From an uncultured Clostridia bacterium (GTDB taxonomy: Bacteria; Bacillota_A; Clostridia; Oscillospirales; Oscillospiraceae), in assembly GCA_946059285.1 (NCBI GenBank), contig CAMGMW010000009.1, positions 1 to 14,582 on the forward strand: a stretch of DNA of 14,582 bases. The letters are read 5' to 3'. Position numbers and translations under genes: made by a program. Numbering within the stretch: the stretch's first letter is position 1; each line of letters begins with the position of its first letter. This document shows positions 7,474 through 13,933 of this stretch, in pieces. A model generated the notes under the pieces. The model worked only from the letters and a program-made list of their open reading frames with translations. It had not been told where the DNA came from and made no database searches.

Positions 7474-7479
7474 ATTATA
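7474..7479 (-). promoter_or_regulatory. Possible -10 box for the ZIP-flavodiiron transcript
   Basis: On the minus strand TATAAT occurs 32 bases before the ZIP ATG at 7442, in an AT-rich stretch. No good TTGACA lies at the proper distance (CTTTTT at 17 bases; TTGCTT at 20). It is the only plausible promoter seen upstream of this block. Confidence 0.35.
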
Positions 7480-7546
7480 ATACAACGGTTCCGAAAAAAA
7501 AGCAAGTCAGGCAAGCGTATTCGGCGCAACATAATTCAAAATGTAA

Positions 7547-8202
7547 ATGGCGGTATTTTTTTTGCCGAACAGTATGCTTTTACTGACGCAGTTATACCGT
7601 CACACCGTGGAAAACAACATTGTAGACCGGAACTATGCCGAATCGGTGAAACTTCCAAGAATGGAAGACGGGGAGAAGCGTGCGCTCTCTGACACGGAAT
7701 TTGCTACTCTTGAAAAAGGTTATTCTGAAATTCCGGGCGGCGATGCGGTCTATGCGCTGTGTTACCTCGGCTTCCGCGGATCGGAGTTCTGCGCGCTGAC
7801 CGTGTTTTCCTACGGCGAAAAGAATCAAACGCTGACAGGCGGCATGAAAACAGAACCCGGCACAAACCGCATTGCCCCGATACACAAAAAATACAGTCCA
7901 TCGTGAAACGTTGGGGAAGCCGGAACGGGGAAGCGCTATATTGCGACGAAAAAGGAAGACCGTACAAAAAAGACAGCTTCCGCAGAAAGGTATGGAAGCC
8001 GGTCATGCAGGCTCTTGGTCTGCCGGATGAGCTGACGCCGCTCAGCGCACGGCACATCTGCGCGACGCTGCTTGCAGCGGGCGGGGCGCGCCCGGAGGAC
8101 ATACAGAGGATCCTTGGTCGCAGCGATTATTCCGTCACTGCAAGCACCTATATCAATCAGGATGTCAACACACTCACCGCCACCATAAGCAATATGGCAT
8201 GA
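7547..8202 (+). pseudogene. Decayed tyrosine recombinase (integrase) remnant
   Basis: Two overlapping frames together give most of a phage-type integrase. The first frame (7547 to about 7890) holds part of the core-binding domain and the first catalytic Arg (YLGFRGSEFCAL). The second frame (about 7888-8202) holds the C-terminal catalytic part. The frames meet at a run of six A at 7885-7890; one extra A would restore continuity. The N-terminal region of a normal ~350-400 residue enzyme is missing. In the C-terminal box LSARHICATLL the usual first His is replaced, and LGR replaces LGH, while the tyrosine in STYIN remains. The frameshift, truncation and lost residues together argue for a dead gene. 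It points at the 3' end of tRNA-Pro 111 bases away, a classic integration site. Confidence 0.85.
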
Positions 8203-8277
8203 AATGAGACATTCCGCGTGAAGTAACCGTGAAATAACGCGTAAAAAATCCCACAACCGCCCACAACTTTTCAGATA

Positions 8278-8314
8278 AAAAACAGGGGTTTTCACTTCGA
8301 AAACCCCTGTTTTT
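8278..8314. terminator. Strong bidirectional terminator after tRNA-Pro
   Basis: Perfect 16-base stem: AAAAACAGGGGTTTTC (8278-8293), loop ACTTC, GAAAACCCCTGTTTTT (8299-8314). On the minus strand it follows the encoded CCA of the tRNA directly and ends in a T-run, so it terminates the tRNA transcript. It could also stop leftover plus-strand transcription from the integrase remnant. Confidence 0.9.
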
Positions 8315-8390
8315 GGTCCGAGTGACTGGATTCGAACCAGCGGCCTCTTGAACCCCATTCAAGCGCGATACCAAACTTCGCTACACCCGG
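8314..8390 (-). tRNA. tRNA-Pro (anticodon GGG)
   Basis: The minus strand folds into a full cloverleaf. The acceptor CCGGGTG pairs with CACTCGG (one G-T pair), followed by discriminator A and an encoded CCA (8314-8316). The anticodon stem CTTGA/TCAAG holds the 7-base loop ATGGGGT, giving anticodon GGG, which reads proline CCC. The T arm contains GGTTCGAATCC. Its own promoter lies upstream and a strong terminator directly follows. The 3' end faces the integrase remnant. Confidence 0.95.
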
Positions 8391-8409
8391 ATATTCATTT
8401 TGCTCAGAT

Positions 8410-8438
8410 ATAATACCACAACTCTTCATGTTTTGCAA
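8410..8438 (-). promoter_or_regulatory. tRNA-Pro promoter
   Basis: On the minus strand TTGCAA (8433-8438), a 17-base spacer and TATTAT (8410-8415) end about 20 bases before the mature 5' end of the tRNA at 8390. Spacing and sequence fit a vegetative sigma-A promoter. Confidence 0.7.
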
Positions 8439-8498
8439 GCCCTAATTTCGATTTTGTTTTTAATTTTGGTCTTTGTGGAACATGGCGAATCCTTGTCG

Positions 8499-8506
8499 CA
8501 TAGGTT
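8499..8506 (+). promoter_or_regulatory. Possible sporulation (sigma-E-like) -10 box for cotJ genes
   Basis: CATAGGTT resembles the sigma-E -10 consensus CATACANT and lies about 45 bases before the cotJ start codon. Bacillus cotJ is known to be sigma-E dependent. A matching -35 is not convincing here, so this is a weak call resting mainly on context. Confidence 0.3.
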
Positions 8507-8550
8507 GAAAAGGAACGAAAGTTCTGTGATCATGAAGGAGGCATCTTACT

Positions 8551-9057
8551 TTGGAATTCCGAACGCAACCGATGACACCCCAGGCGCCGTCCACAGACAC
8601 CGTCCCTTCCGGTCGGAATTGCACGGATATGCAGGGTGTATTACCCGCCTGTGCGCCTCTCGCAAATCCTTATGTACCCTATCAGCAAAACAATCCCCAG
8701 ACCTACCACGCCAAGAAAGGAATTGTCCGCGGGACCTTGTTTCCGGGTTTGGATCTGCCCTTTATGGGCAAGATCAATCAGGAAGAGCTGCCTGACTCCC
8801 ATCTGCACGAGCTGCAGGCGCTGTCATTCGCACTGGTTGAGCTGGGAGAGTACCTGGACACCCATGCCGATGATAAAGAAGCATTGGAGCTATTCCGTTC
8901 CTATGCTGAGCTTTATGAAAAGGGGCTGGAGGAATATCAGCGGATGCATGGTCCTCTGACGCAACGGAACAGCGGCATGAGCGGCGGTTATAACTGGCTG
9001 AAAGAACCGTGGCCGTGGGAATACGATGCAAATAAATCCGCCGGAAAGGAAGGTTAA
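8551..9057 (+). CDS. CotJA-CotJB fusion spore coat protein
   Basis: A 168-residue protein joining two spore coat proteins that are separate genes in Bacillus (cotJA, cotJB). Residues about 38-72 (NPYVPYQ ... GIVRGTLFPGLDLPF) match the CotJA core. Residues about 84-158 (LHELQALSFALVELGEYLDTH ... GPLTQRN ... WPWEYD) match CotJB. They are joined in one frame by a short linker, MGKINQEELPDS, with no stop and no clear ribosome site before the internal Met. The N-terminal ~37 residues are Pro/Ser/Thr-rich and unrecognised. The start is TTG at 8551, supported by AAGGAGG nine bases upstream; an ATG at 8572 is the alternative. cotJC follows after four bases, so they form one operon. CotJA and CotJB are thought to work with CotJC in inner coat assembly. 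Confidence 0.88.
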   Translation: MEFRTQPMTPQAPSTDTVPSGRNCTDMQGVLPACAPLANPYVPYQQNNPQTYHAKKGIVRGTLFPGLDLPFMGKINQEELPDSHLHELQALSFALVELGEYLDTHADDKEALELFRSYAELYEKGLEEYQRMHGPLTQRNSGMSGGYNWLKEPWPWEYDANKSAGKEG

Positions 9058-9061
9058 GATA

Positions 9062-9658
9062 ATGTTTGTCTATGAGAAGAAGCTACAATACCCTGTAAAA
9101 ATTGCGAATACAAATCCGAAGCTGGCAAGCATTATTATCAGTCAGTACGGTGGACCCGACGGTGAGCTCGGCGCATCCCTGCGCTATTTGTCCCAGCGTT
9201 TCTCCATGCCTTTTGCAGAGCAGAAAGGTCTTTTAACAGATATCGGAACCGAAGAGCTTAACCACCTGGAGATGGTTGGTTCAATCGTGCATCAACTAAC
9301 CCGTGATCTGTCAGAAAAGCAGCAGCGGGAAGGCGGCTTCGCCCAATACTTTGTCGATCATACCGCGGGGGTCTACCCGCAGTTTGCTTCCGGTACACCA
9401 TGGACCGCTTCCACGATACAGGTCAAGGGCGATCCAATCACCGATCTGGCAGAAGATATGGCGGCAGAGCAAAAAGCCCGCACTACCTATGACAACATTC
9501 TGCGGCTGTCAGATGATCCCGATGTGAATGATGTAATCAAGTTCCTGCGGGCGCGGGAGATTGTGCATTTCCAGAGGTTCGGCGAGGCAATGCAGAAGCT
9601 GCGGGAACGGCTGAACCAGAAAAACGTTTACTATATGAACCCGGCGATCGATATGTGA
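9062..9658 (+). CDS. cotJC: Spore coat protein CotJC, manganese catalase family
   Basis: A 198-residue ferritin-like four-helix protein of the manganese catalase family found in the spore coat. Likely dimetal ligands, by family pattern, are E35 (GPDGELGAS), E65 and H68 (EELNH), E136 (AAEQKAR), and E166 and H169 (REIVH). All needed residues seem to be present, so peroxide-detoxifying activity is plausible. It lacks the long C-terminal extension of classic manganese catalases, as is normal for CotJC. The start at 9062 is chosen because GGAAAGGAAGG lies just upstream; an in-frame ATG at 9026 is inside the previous gene and has no better site. It is transcribed with the CotJA-CotJB fusion and implies the organism sporulates. 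Confidence 0.94.
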   Translation: MFVYEKKLQYPVKIANTNPKLASIIISQYGGPDGELGASLRYLSQRFSMPFAEQKGLLTDIGTEELNHLEMVGSIVHQLTRDLSEKQQREGGFAQYFVDHTAGVYPQFASGTPWTASTIQVKGDPITDLAEDMAAEQKARTTYDNILRLSDDPDVNDVIKFLRAREIVHFQRFGEAMQKLRERLNQKNVYYMNPAIDM

Positions 9659-9678
9659 TCCGCCGCTTTTGCGAGAAA

Positions 9679-9708
9679 AACGTGCAAGGTCCGCAGACCT
9701 TGCACGTT
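9679..9708. terminator. Shared terminator between cotJC and the convergent lipoprotein gene
   Basis: Perfect 13-base stem AACGTGCAAGGTC (9679-9691), loop CGCA, GACCTTGCACGTT (9696-9708). The run of T follows on the minus strand (GTTTTTCTC), so it best serves the lipoprotein gene ending at 9762. On the plus strand the tail is weak, and termination of cotJC there is likely but less certain. Confidence 0.8.
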
Positions 9709-9761
9709 AAATTGCAGAATATCCCTGGCTTCTGCTGCTCCACCCTGTCGCAATGGAAACA

Positions 9762-11282
9762 TCACTCCTGCGTTTCCTCAACGATCTGTGTAATTGTATT
9801 GAGCTTGCTGTTTTTTACGGTAAAGCTGAAAAACGCCGGAATATAAAAGCCATCTTCCGTCTCCGAATAGCAGACCGCATACAACGCACCGTCCTCCGCA
9901 AGCTCCACACGACCCATTACATAAAGCGGTGCTTCCTTCGGCGCAGCGGCGCAAAGCAGCCGTACGCCGTCTGTCTTGAAGAAGCCCTCACAAAACGATC
10001 CGATCACTTCATCCGACATATACTCCGCCAGTGCCTGCTTCATCTCGCTGTCGGTCACACCGGTGTCACGCCAGTCCCCTTCTGTCGTCTGCGCGAGCTC
10101 CGGTGTCAGCCCAAGCTGTACCAGCAGTCTTTCCGGCTCATCACGCAGCGCGCACAAAGACAAGTACGCATTGAGCGTCTCCCCTGTCGGAGTCTCACCC
10201 GTACGGTCACAGCGTGCAAAAATACACTTTGTACAAGTCGGGACATACTTCATGCTTTCCCGGTCAATGGTGCGCTGCGCATAACTCTGCATCAGGGTGT
10301 CGGAGATGCCGAAATACCGGTAATTCTTCGGTGAAACACCTGCATCCCATGTAGCATCGAATTGAAAATATTCGCCGTTGATTTTGGCAATGTTCCAAAT
10401 ATGGAATTCTCCGGCACCGTCTTTGGGGACAAAACCCTTAATGGTAATACACTCAATCCCTGCCATGTTGAACAGGTAATACAGCGCCTCCGTATAGCCG
10501 GAACACACCGTTTTTCTTTCCACCAGCGTATCATACAGCAGGTTCCAACCCTCATTGTCATAATAATCATAAGAATCGTATCTTACATGGTCTGTCAGCC
10601 ATTGATATAAGTACAGCGCGGTCTCCACCTCGTCAGCCTCTTCCGGCACAGAATCCAGCAATTTCTCGGCGACCTCCATGGCGGACATATGCTTTTCAAC
10701 CAACTCCCAGTGATTCAAGCCCAGTATCGTTATATGCACATATTGCAGTTTTTCCCCGCCATCGAGTTCAAACTCTTTCTGCGTCATGGCAAAAATACTG
10801 TCAAAGCTGATGCGGTACATCTCGCTGAGGAACTGCGCATAAGTACGGACGTCCTTCCCGCCATACTCAGTGGACGGAATGGAGATCTGGCAGTAATGAT
10901 GAGCCATTGCGTAGTCCAGGATCGGCAGCAAGGAAAGCAACGTCTCCGGCAGATACTTTTCATAATAATGCGTACGGGGCAGGTATTCCATATGCTCCGT
11001 CTCGTCCAGCACTTCAGCCAGCGGCACGTTGACAACAGAAACCCGCTCCCGTTTGTCCACAGAATAAAACGCGATCTCATCCGGCGAAATCGTTCCCTCC
11101 GGGACCAGCGTGCTGTTGAAAGCGTCTGACCAACTGATCGTATGGCTGCAATCGGCAGGAGCCTCCGTCGTCTCCGTCTGCGGCGCACCGGATTCGGTCG
11201 GGATCGTTGGAATCAGCACGCACCCGGACAGCAGAAGCAGCGCCGACAGCAGACATAAAAAACGCATTTGCCGCTTTTTCAT
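9762..11282 (-). CDS. Lipoprotein with transglutaminase-like domain
   Basis: A 506-residue exported lipoprotein. The N-terminus MKKRQMRFLCLLSALLLLSGC is a lipoprotein signal with lipobox LLSGC and the lipidated Cys at 21, so it should be anchored on the outer face of the membrane. After a Thr/Pro-rich linker, the transglutaminase-like fold lies around 220-325 with the catalytic triad C260 (TVCSGYTEALYYL), H294 (EFHIWN) and D309 (FQFDATWD). The segment YRYFGISDTLM just after it is typical of bacterial members. The C-terminal ~180 residues are unrecognised. Substrates of such clostridial proteins are unknown; protease or crosslinking activity on surface proteins is possible. GGAAAGAG lies eight bases before the ATG. 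It appears to be a single-gene unit ended by the hairpin at 9679-9708. Confidence 0.88.
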   Translation of the reverse strand: MKKRQMRFLCLLSALLLLSGCVLIPTIPTESGAPQTETTEAPADCSHTISWSDAFNSTLVPEGTISPDEIAFYSVDKRERVSVVNVPLAEVLDETEHMEYLPRTHYYEKYLPETLLSLLPILDYAMAHHYCQISIPSTEYGGKDVRTYAQFLSEMYRISFDSIFAMTQKEFELDGGEKLQYVHITILGLNHWELVEKHMSAMEVAEKLLDSVPEEADEVETALYLYQWLTDHVRYDSYDYYDNEGWNLLYDTLVERKTVCSGYTEALYYLFNMAGIECITIKGFVPKDGAGEFHIWNIAKINGEYFQFDATWDAGVSPKNYRYFGISDTLMQSYAQRTIDRESMKYVPTCTKCIFARCDRTGETPTGETLNAYLSLCALRDEPERLLVQLGLTPELAQTTEGDWRDTGVTDSEMKQALAEYMSDEVIGSFCEGFFKTDGVRLLCAAAPKEAPLYVMGRVELAEDGALYAVCYSETEDGFYIPAFFSFTVKNSKLNTITQIVEETQE

Positions 11283-11314
11283 TGCACATTCTCTCTTTCC
11301 AAATTAATGGAATT

Positions 11315-11343
11315 AACGTACCATGTTTTCAGCGATCTGTCAA
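11315..11343 (-). promoter_or_regulatory. Possible promoter of the transglutaminase lipoprotein gene
   Basis: On the minus strand a perfect TTGACA (11338-11343) is followed after 17 bases by TACGTT (11315-11320), a poor -10. It ends 32 bases before the ATG. The -35 and the spacing are good; the -10 makes the call uncertain and may imply an activator. Confidence 0.4.
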
Positions 11344-11378
11344 GAAATTCGACATCTTAATTTCAAAAGAATGCTTTA

Positions 11379-11513
11379 TACCAGTTCTTGAAAAAAACTT
11401 TAAAGCTTTTATCAAGAACTTATGAGACGGCTTTTGCTGCGGTCTGCCGCAAAAAGGCGGCGCAAACTGCGGCGCCTTTCTGAAAAAGAAAAGATTCTTA
11501 TCGGAAAATAGTA
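11379..11513 (+). repeat. MITE-like palindromic repeat, copy C
   Basis: Third copy, in the same orientation as copy A and flanked by TA at 11379-11380 and 11512-11513. It keeps CCAGTTCTTGA at the left, TCAAGAACTTATGAGACGG in the middle, the CTTTTGC...GCCGCAAAA stem and the right end GGAAAATAG. It lacks the GC-rich GCGCCGCAGGC segment found near the left end in copies A and B, and it is the most diverged. Its right edge touches the stop codon of the acetyltransferase gene (TAA at 11514-11516) with no base between, just as copy A touches trxA. Confidence 0.75.
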
Positions 11514-12059
11514 TTACAAATCTTTGATCATATATAACAATTTCCTGAAAGAGCCGTCCCGCATACGGAAAGCATTCGGCAGCGCCGCCACCGGTTCAAA
11601 CCCCATCTTGCGGTACAGTCCGATCGCACGAGTATTCCCCTCCAGCACCTCCAGCTCCAGCTGCAAGATCTTACGCCTGCGCGCCGCTGCGATCAGCTCT
11701 TCAAACATCGCCGTTCCAAGTCGGAGAGAACAGTATTCCTCCAGCAGCGCGATCATGACCGTTGCCCTGTGCGCAGTTTTAATGCGTCTGTTGAACACAA
11801 TCTGGCAGTTGCCCGCAATTTTCCCGTTCACAACAGCGACAATCATCAGGTTATCCTCCGAATCCAGCATATTTTGCAGATACTCCGCCTCGCCTTCCTC
11901 GGTATAGATGCACTCTTCGGGATAACGGGTGAGAAATTCCGTCTCCGCCGCCGTTCGCTTCATATATTCGATCATCTCGCGGCTGTCGCTTGCGCGTGGT
12001 GCGCGCAGGGTTGCCGCTTCTCCGTTTTTTAGCGTAATCTCTTTTGTTGCAAAGTTCAT
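11514..12059 (-). CDS. GNAT family N-acetyltransferase
   Basis: A 181-residue protein with the GNAT fold, which transfers an acetyl group from acetyl-CoA to an amine. The substrate is unknown. Motif A is near 101-124 (VMIALLEEYCSLRLGTAMFEEL), where RLGTA is the acetyl-CoA pyrophosphate loop in a slightly unusual form (the family prefers R/Q-x-x-G-x-G/A). Motif B follows with LELEVLEGNTRAIGLYRKMGFEPV, including the common Asn and Tyr (N142, Y149). GGGAGG lies six bases before the ATG. It is the third gene after tetR and the methyltransferase, 78 bases from the latter, so probably in the same regulon. Repeat copy C starts directly after the stop codon. Confidence 0.88.
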   Translation of the reverse strand: MNFATKEITLKNGEAATLRAPRASDSREMIEYMKRTAAETEFLTRYPEECIYTEEGEAEYLQNMLDSEDNLMIVAVVNGKIAGNCQIVFNRRIKTAHRATVMIALLEEYCSLRLGTAMFEELIAAARRRKILQLELEVLEGNTRAIGLYRKMGFEPVAALPNAFRMRDGSFRKLLYMIKDL

Positions 12060-12137
12060 TGGAATCCTCCCGTCTATCGCGATAAAAGCGCCGTGTTCTT
12101 CATGAGAGCCGTCAGCCTCGGAGCCATCGGCGTTTTC

Positions 12138-12863
12138 TTATGCCATGCCCTTTTTCCGAAGCACGATTGAAATAAAATTGAGATATTTTCCGCCGCCCGC
12201 CTGCATGGATTTCCTGTCGCCAATGGCGTATTCGTTCTCCTGTTTCAGCCAATCCGCCCAAACTTCCTCATTCGATTCCATTTCCGCGACGGAAATCACC
12301 TCGGCATCCACGCTGCGGGAAACCATGTTTCGCCAATAGTCAACATCGTGCATGTAATCCAGCTGTTCCGGCGTCCACGAAAGCAACAGCTCCGGCGGCA
12401 GCGCCTCATGGCAATCTTTCCGCATGCCGGGAATGGTAATGTAAATATACCCGCCCTTTTTGACAAAAGGAAGCAGATGTTGGTCCAGATAGGCGGGGTC
12501 GCGACCGAAATAGTTGTAGGAGTCCGTGCTGACCACCGCATCAAAGAATTCCGCCTCAAAGGGCAATGCGGCGGCGTCCGCCTTCACGGGGATGATCTGC
12601 GCATCGTTCAACCCCATTTTTCGGAAAAAGCGCCGGTTCTCCTCCGGATCGCTCCAAAGATCCGCCGCATAAACGGTAAAGCCGAACTCCTTTGCAAGGA
12701 ACACGGAGGTCAGTCCCTGTCCGCTGCCAAGGTCACAAACCACAGCGCCTCCCGGAATATTGCAGCCGGTCAGCAGTTCCTCCATCAGTTTGATCGGGTT
12801 CGGACCCATGATCTTTTCCATTAATTCCGGAACATCATACTTTTTGCTCAAAATATAATTCAT
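12138..12863 (-). CDS. Class I SAM-dependent methyltransferase
   Basis: A 241-residue Rossmann-fold methyltransferase. Motif I is VVCDLGSGQG (41-50). The acidic residue after strand 2 is D68 (YAADLW). Motif II is KADAAALPF (94-102), followed by FDAVVSTDSYNYFG (107-120), and strand 5 is near KKGGYIYITIPG. The C-terminal substrate region, with WTPEQLDYMHDVDYWRNM, is unrecognised, so the methyl acceptor cannot be named. Small-molecule methylation is more likely than nucleic-acid methylation, as no target-recognition domain is seen. AAGGAG lies about ten bases before the ATG. It starts 13 bases after tetR ends and is thus very probably co-transcribed with, and repressed by, that regulator. Confidence 0.88.
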   Translation of the reverse strand: MNYILSKKYDVPELMEKIMGPNPIKLMEELLTGCNIPGGAVVCDLGSGQGLTSVFLAKEFGFTVYAADLWSDPEENRRFFRKMGLNDAQIIPVKADAAALPFEAEFFDAVVSTDSYNYFGRDPAYLDQHLLPFVKKGGYIYITIPGMRKDCHEALPPELLLSWTPEQLDYMHDVDYWRNMVSRSVDAEVISVAEMESNEEVWADWLKQENEYAIGDRKSMQAGGGKYLNFISIVLRKKGMA

Positions 12864-12876
12864 TTCTCTTCACTCC

Positions 12877-13491
12877 TTATTCGTTAAATTGCGCTCCGTT
12901 ATGACGGAGCATTTCTGCCATTGTTTCCAAATGCGCATCAAGAAGCGCAGTCACTTTTGTTTTTTCCTCCGTGCCGTCGTACAGGCTGTAGAGGAAATAC
13001 ATCGGCGCATAATAGGCAACCGCCTTTTCCCTCGGTTCCGCAATCCCCATACTGCTCAGCAGGTCGGTCATATACCCCAGAGGTCCCGCCACCAGATATT
13101 GCTGGTAGAGTTCGGACATTTCTCTGCTTCGGTATTGCTCCAATGTCAGCAGCTTTCGGAAAGAGGCAGAAAACGCGTCTTCTGTCCAATATCGGAATTG
13201 CGCCTTGCTGTAGGCAAGAATATCCGCCGGAGCTGTCTCACGATAGACCGTCTCCATTTGTGCAAGGGTCCCTTCCGGCACCAGAAATGCTCGTGCCTGT
13301 TCTGCATCCCGCTGCTCCATGCGTGCGACAATGCTGTCAAAGATATCCCGCTTGCTTTGATAGTGCTTGTATATTGCAGCCTTTGTCATGCCCAGACTTT
13401 CCGCTATTTGCCGGATGGAAACCGCCTCATAGCCATCCGCTGCAAACAGTTTCAACGCTGTCAGCAGTATTCTTTCCCGTGTGTCGCCCAT
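12877..13491 (-). CDS. TetR family transcriptional repressor
   Basis: From the chosen start it is 204 residues, the usual TetR length. The N-terminal helix-turn-helix is clear: RERILLTALKLFAADGYEAVSIRQIAESLG then MTKAAIYKHYQSKRDIF (residues about 5-51). The C-terminal ligand domain is unassigned, as is normal. An upstream in-frame ATG at 13611 would add 40 residues that read through the promoter and both operators. It is rejected in favour of 13491, which has GGGAGG eight bases upstream. It heads a run of three genes (tetR, methyltransferase, acetyltransferase) and its promoter carries two near-identical operators, so autorepression relieved by a small ligand is the expected mode. The ligand is unknown. 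Confidence 0.93.
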   Translation of the reverse strand: MGDTRERILLTALKLFAADGYEAVSIRQIAESLGMTKAAIYKHYQSKRDIFDSIVARMEQRDAEQARAFLVPEGTLAQMETVYRETAPADILAYSKAQFRYWTEDAFSASFRKLLTLEQYRSREMSELYQQYLVAGPLGYMTDLLSSMGIAEPREKAVAYYAPMYFLYSLYDGTEEKTKVTALLDAHLETMAEMLRHNGAQFNE

Positions 13492-13513
13492 TTTGGATTC
13501 CTCCCAGTGCGCA

Positions 13514-13556
13514 GTAAACGATCGTTCACCTTCAATTATAGTGAACGATCGTTTAC
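13514..13556. promoter_or_regulatory. Twin TetR operators
   Basis: GTAAACGATCGTTCAC (13514-13529) and GTGAACGATCGTTTAC (13541-13556) are exact reverse complements separated by 11 bases. Each is also nearly palindromic in itself around AACGATCGTT, the usual form of a TetR-family site. One lies between the -35 and -10 boxes and the other immediately after the -10, so bound repressor should block polymerase. Assignment to the adjacent TetR protein is from position. Confidence 0.85.
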
Positions 13557-13563
13557 TTGTCAA
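13535..13563 (-). promoter_or_regulatory. Promoter of the tetR-methyltransferase-GNAT operon
   Basis: On the minus strand a perfect TTGACA (13558-13563), exactly 17 bases, then a perfect TATAAT (13535-13540). The start of transcription should fall in the second operator, about 40 bases before the tetR ATG at 13491. Consensus strength suits a promoter that is held off by a repressor. Confidence 0.9.
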
Positions 13564-13729
13564 GAGAAAAATGGACGATTCGATATATAGGCACATTGGG
13601 AGCAACCGCATCAGTACACACCATCACATATCCGGTAATTTCGTGCGCCTTTTATAAAGCAGAAACACCCCGCAGCTATGTGTTTCTATAATACCGACCG
13701 CTTGCAACGGTTATGAGTCATAAGATTTC

Positions 13730-13758
13730 TTGACAACAATTCCCGTTCGTATTATAAT
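13730..13758 (+). promoter_or_regulatory. Consensus promoter for leader RNA
   Basis: TTGACA (13730-13735), 17 bases, TATAAT (13753-13758): a perfect sigma-A promoter. Transcription should start near 13765 and make a ~150-base RNA that covers a 22-codon ORF and ends at the terminator 13885-13915, unless read-through occurs. Confidence 0.88.
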
Positions 13759-13791
13759 AGTTTTAAATTCTGTATGAAAGGAGCGAGTTCC

Positions 13792-13860
13792 ATGATGTAT
13801 TCCGCAGTCATCCTTTGCATCGGTACCGTTTGTCTTGCTCCGAATATGCGGACCCGGTAG
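13792..13860 (+). CDS. Putative 22-residue leader peptide
   Basis: A short ORF starting ATGATG, reading MMYSAVILCIGTVCLAPNMR plus two residues, then TAG. It has a good ribosome site, AAAGGAG, nine bases before the ATG. It sits between a perfect promoter and a strong terminator, and ahead of a GNAT gene start at 14002. This is the layout of a ribosome-stalling leader that controls read-through, as known for several Firmicute antibiotic-resistance genes. There is no run of one amino-acid codon, which argues against simple amino-acid attenuation. CCCGG (13852-13856) can pair with CCGGG just after the stop (13863-13867), giving a possible alternative structure. The downstream gene is broken, so the leader may be a relic. 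The ORF and signals are seen; the function is inferred. Confidence 0.6.
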   Translation: MMYSAVILCIGTVCLAPNMRTR

Positions 13861-13884
13861 AACCCGGGAACCGGTATGTAGTTT

Positions 13885-13915
13885 ACGGCGCAGGCTTCGG
13901 CTTGCGCCGTTTTTT
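13885..13915 (+). terminator. Intrinsic terminator/attenuator after leader ORF
   Basis: Stem ACGGCGCAGGC (13885-13895), tetraloop TTCG, GCTTGCGCCGT (13900-13910), 11 pairs with one G-T, then T through 13915. It is a textbook intrinsic terminator placed 24 bases after the leader stop and 19 bases before the next possible start codon. Confidence 0.92.
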
Positions 13916-13933
13916 ATGCATTGGGAGGATACC

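Noticed and set aside
7885..7891. Programmed -1 frameshift at the A-run in the integrase
   Set aside because: The run is preceded by C and does not form a standard slippery heptamer in the reading frame. The gene is also truncated and has lost catalytic residues, so simple decay is more likely.
8203..8277. Second attachment-site copy of the tRNA 3' end near the integrase
   Set aside because: No repeat of TTCGAATCCAGTCACTCGG was found here or elsewhere in the window, so no att pair can be named.
13492..13611. N-terminal 40-residue extension of the TetR protein
   Set aside because: It would translate through the -10 box and both operators. The ATG at 13491 has an ideal ribosome site and starts at the conserved TetR N-terminus.
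13661..13687. AGAAACAC...GTGTTTCT hairpin as a terminator
   Set aside because: Only eight pairs, an 11-base loop and no T-run, with no gene ending nearby on either strand.
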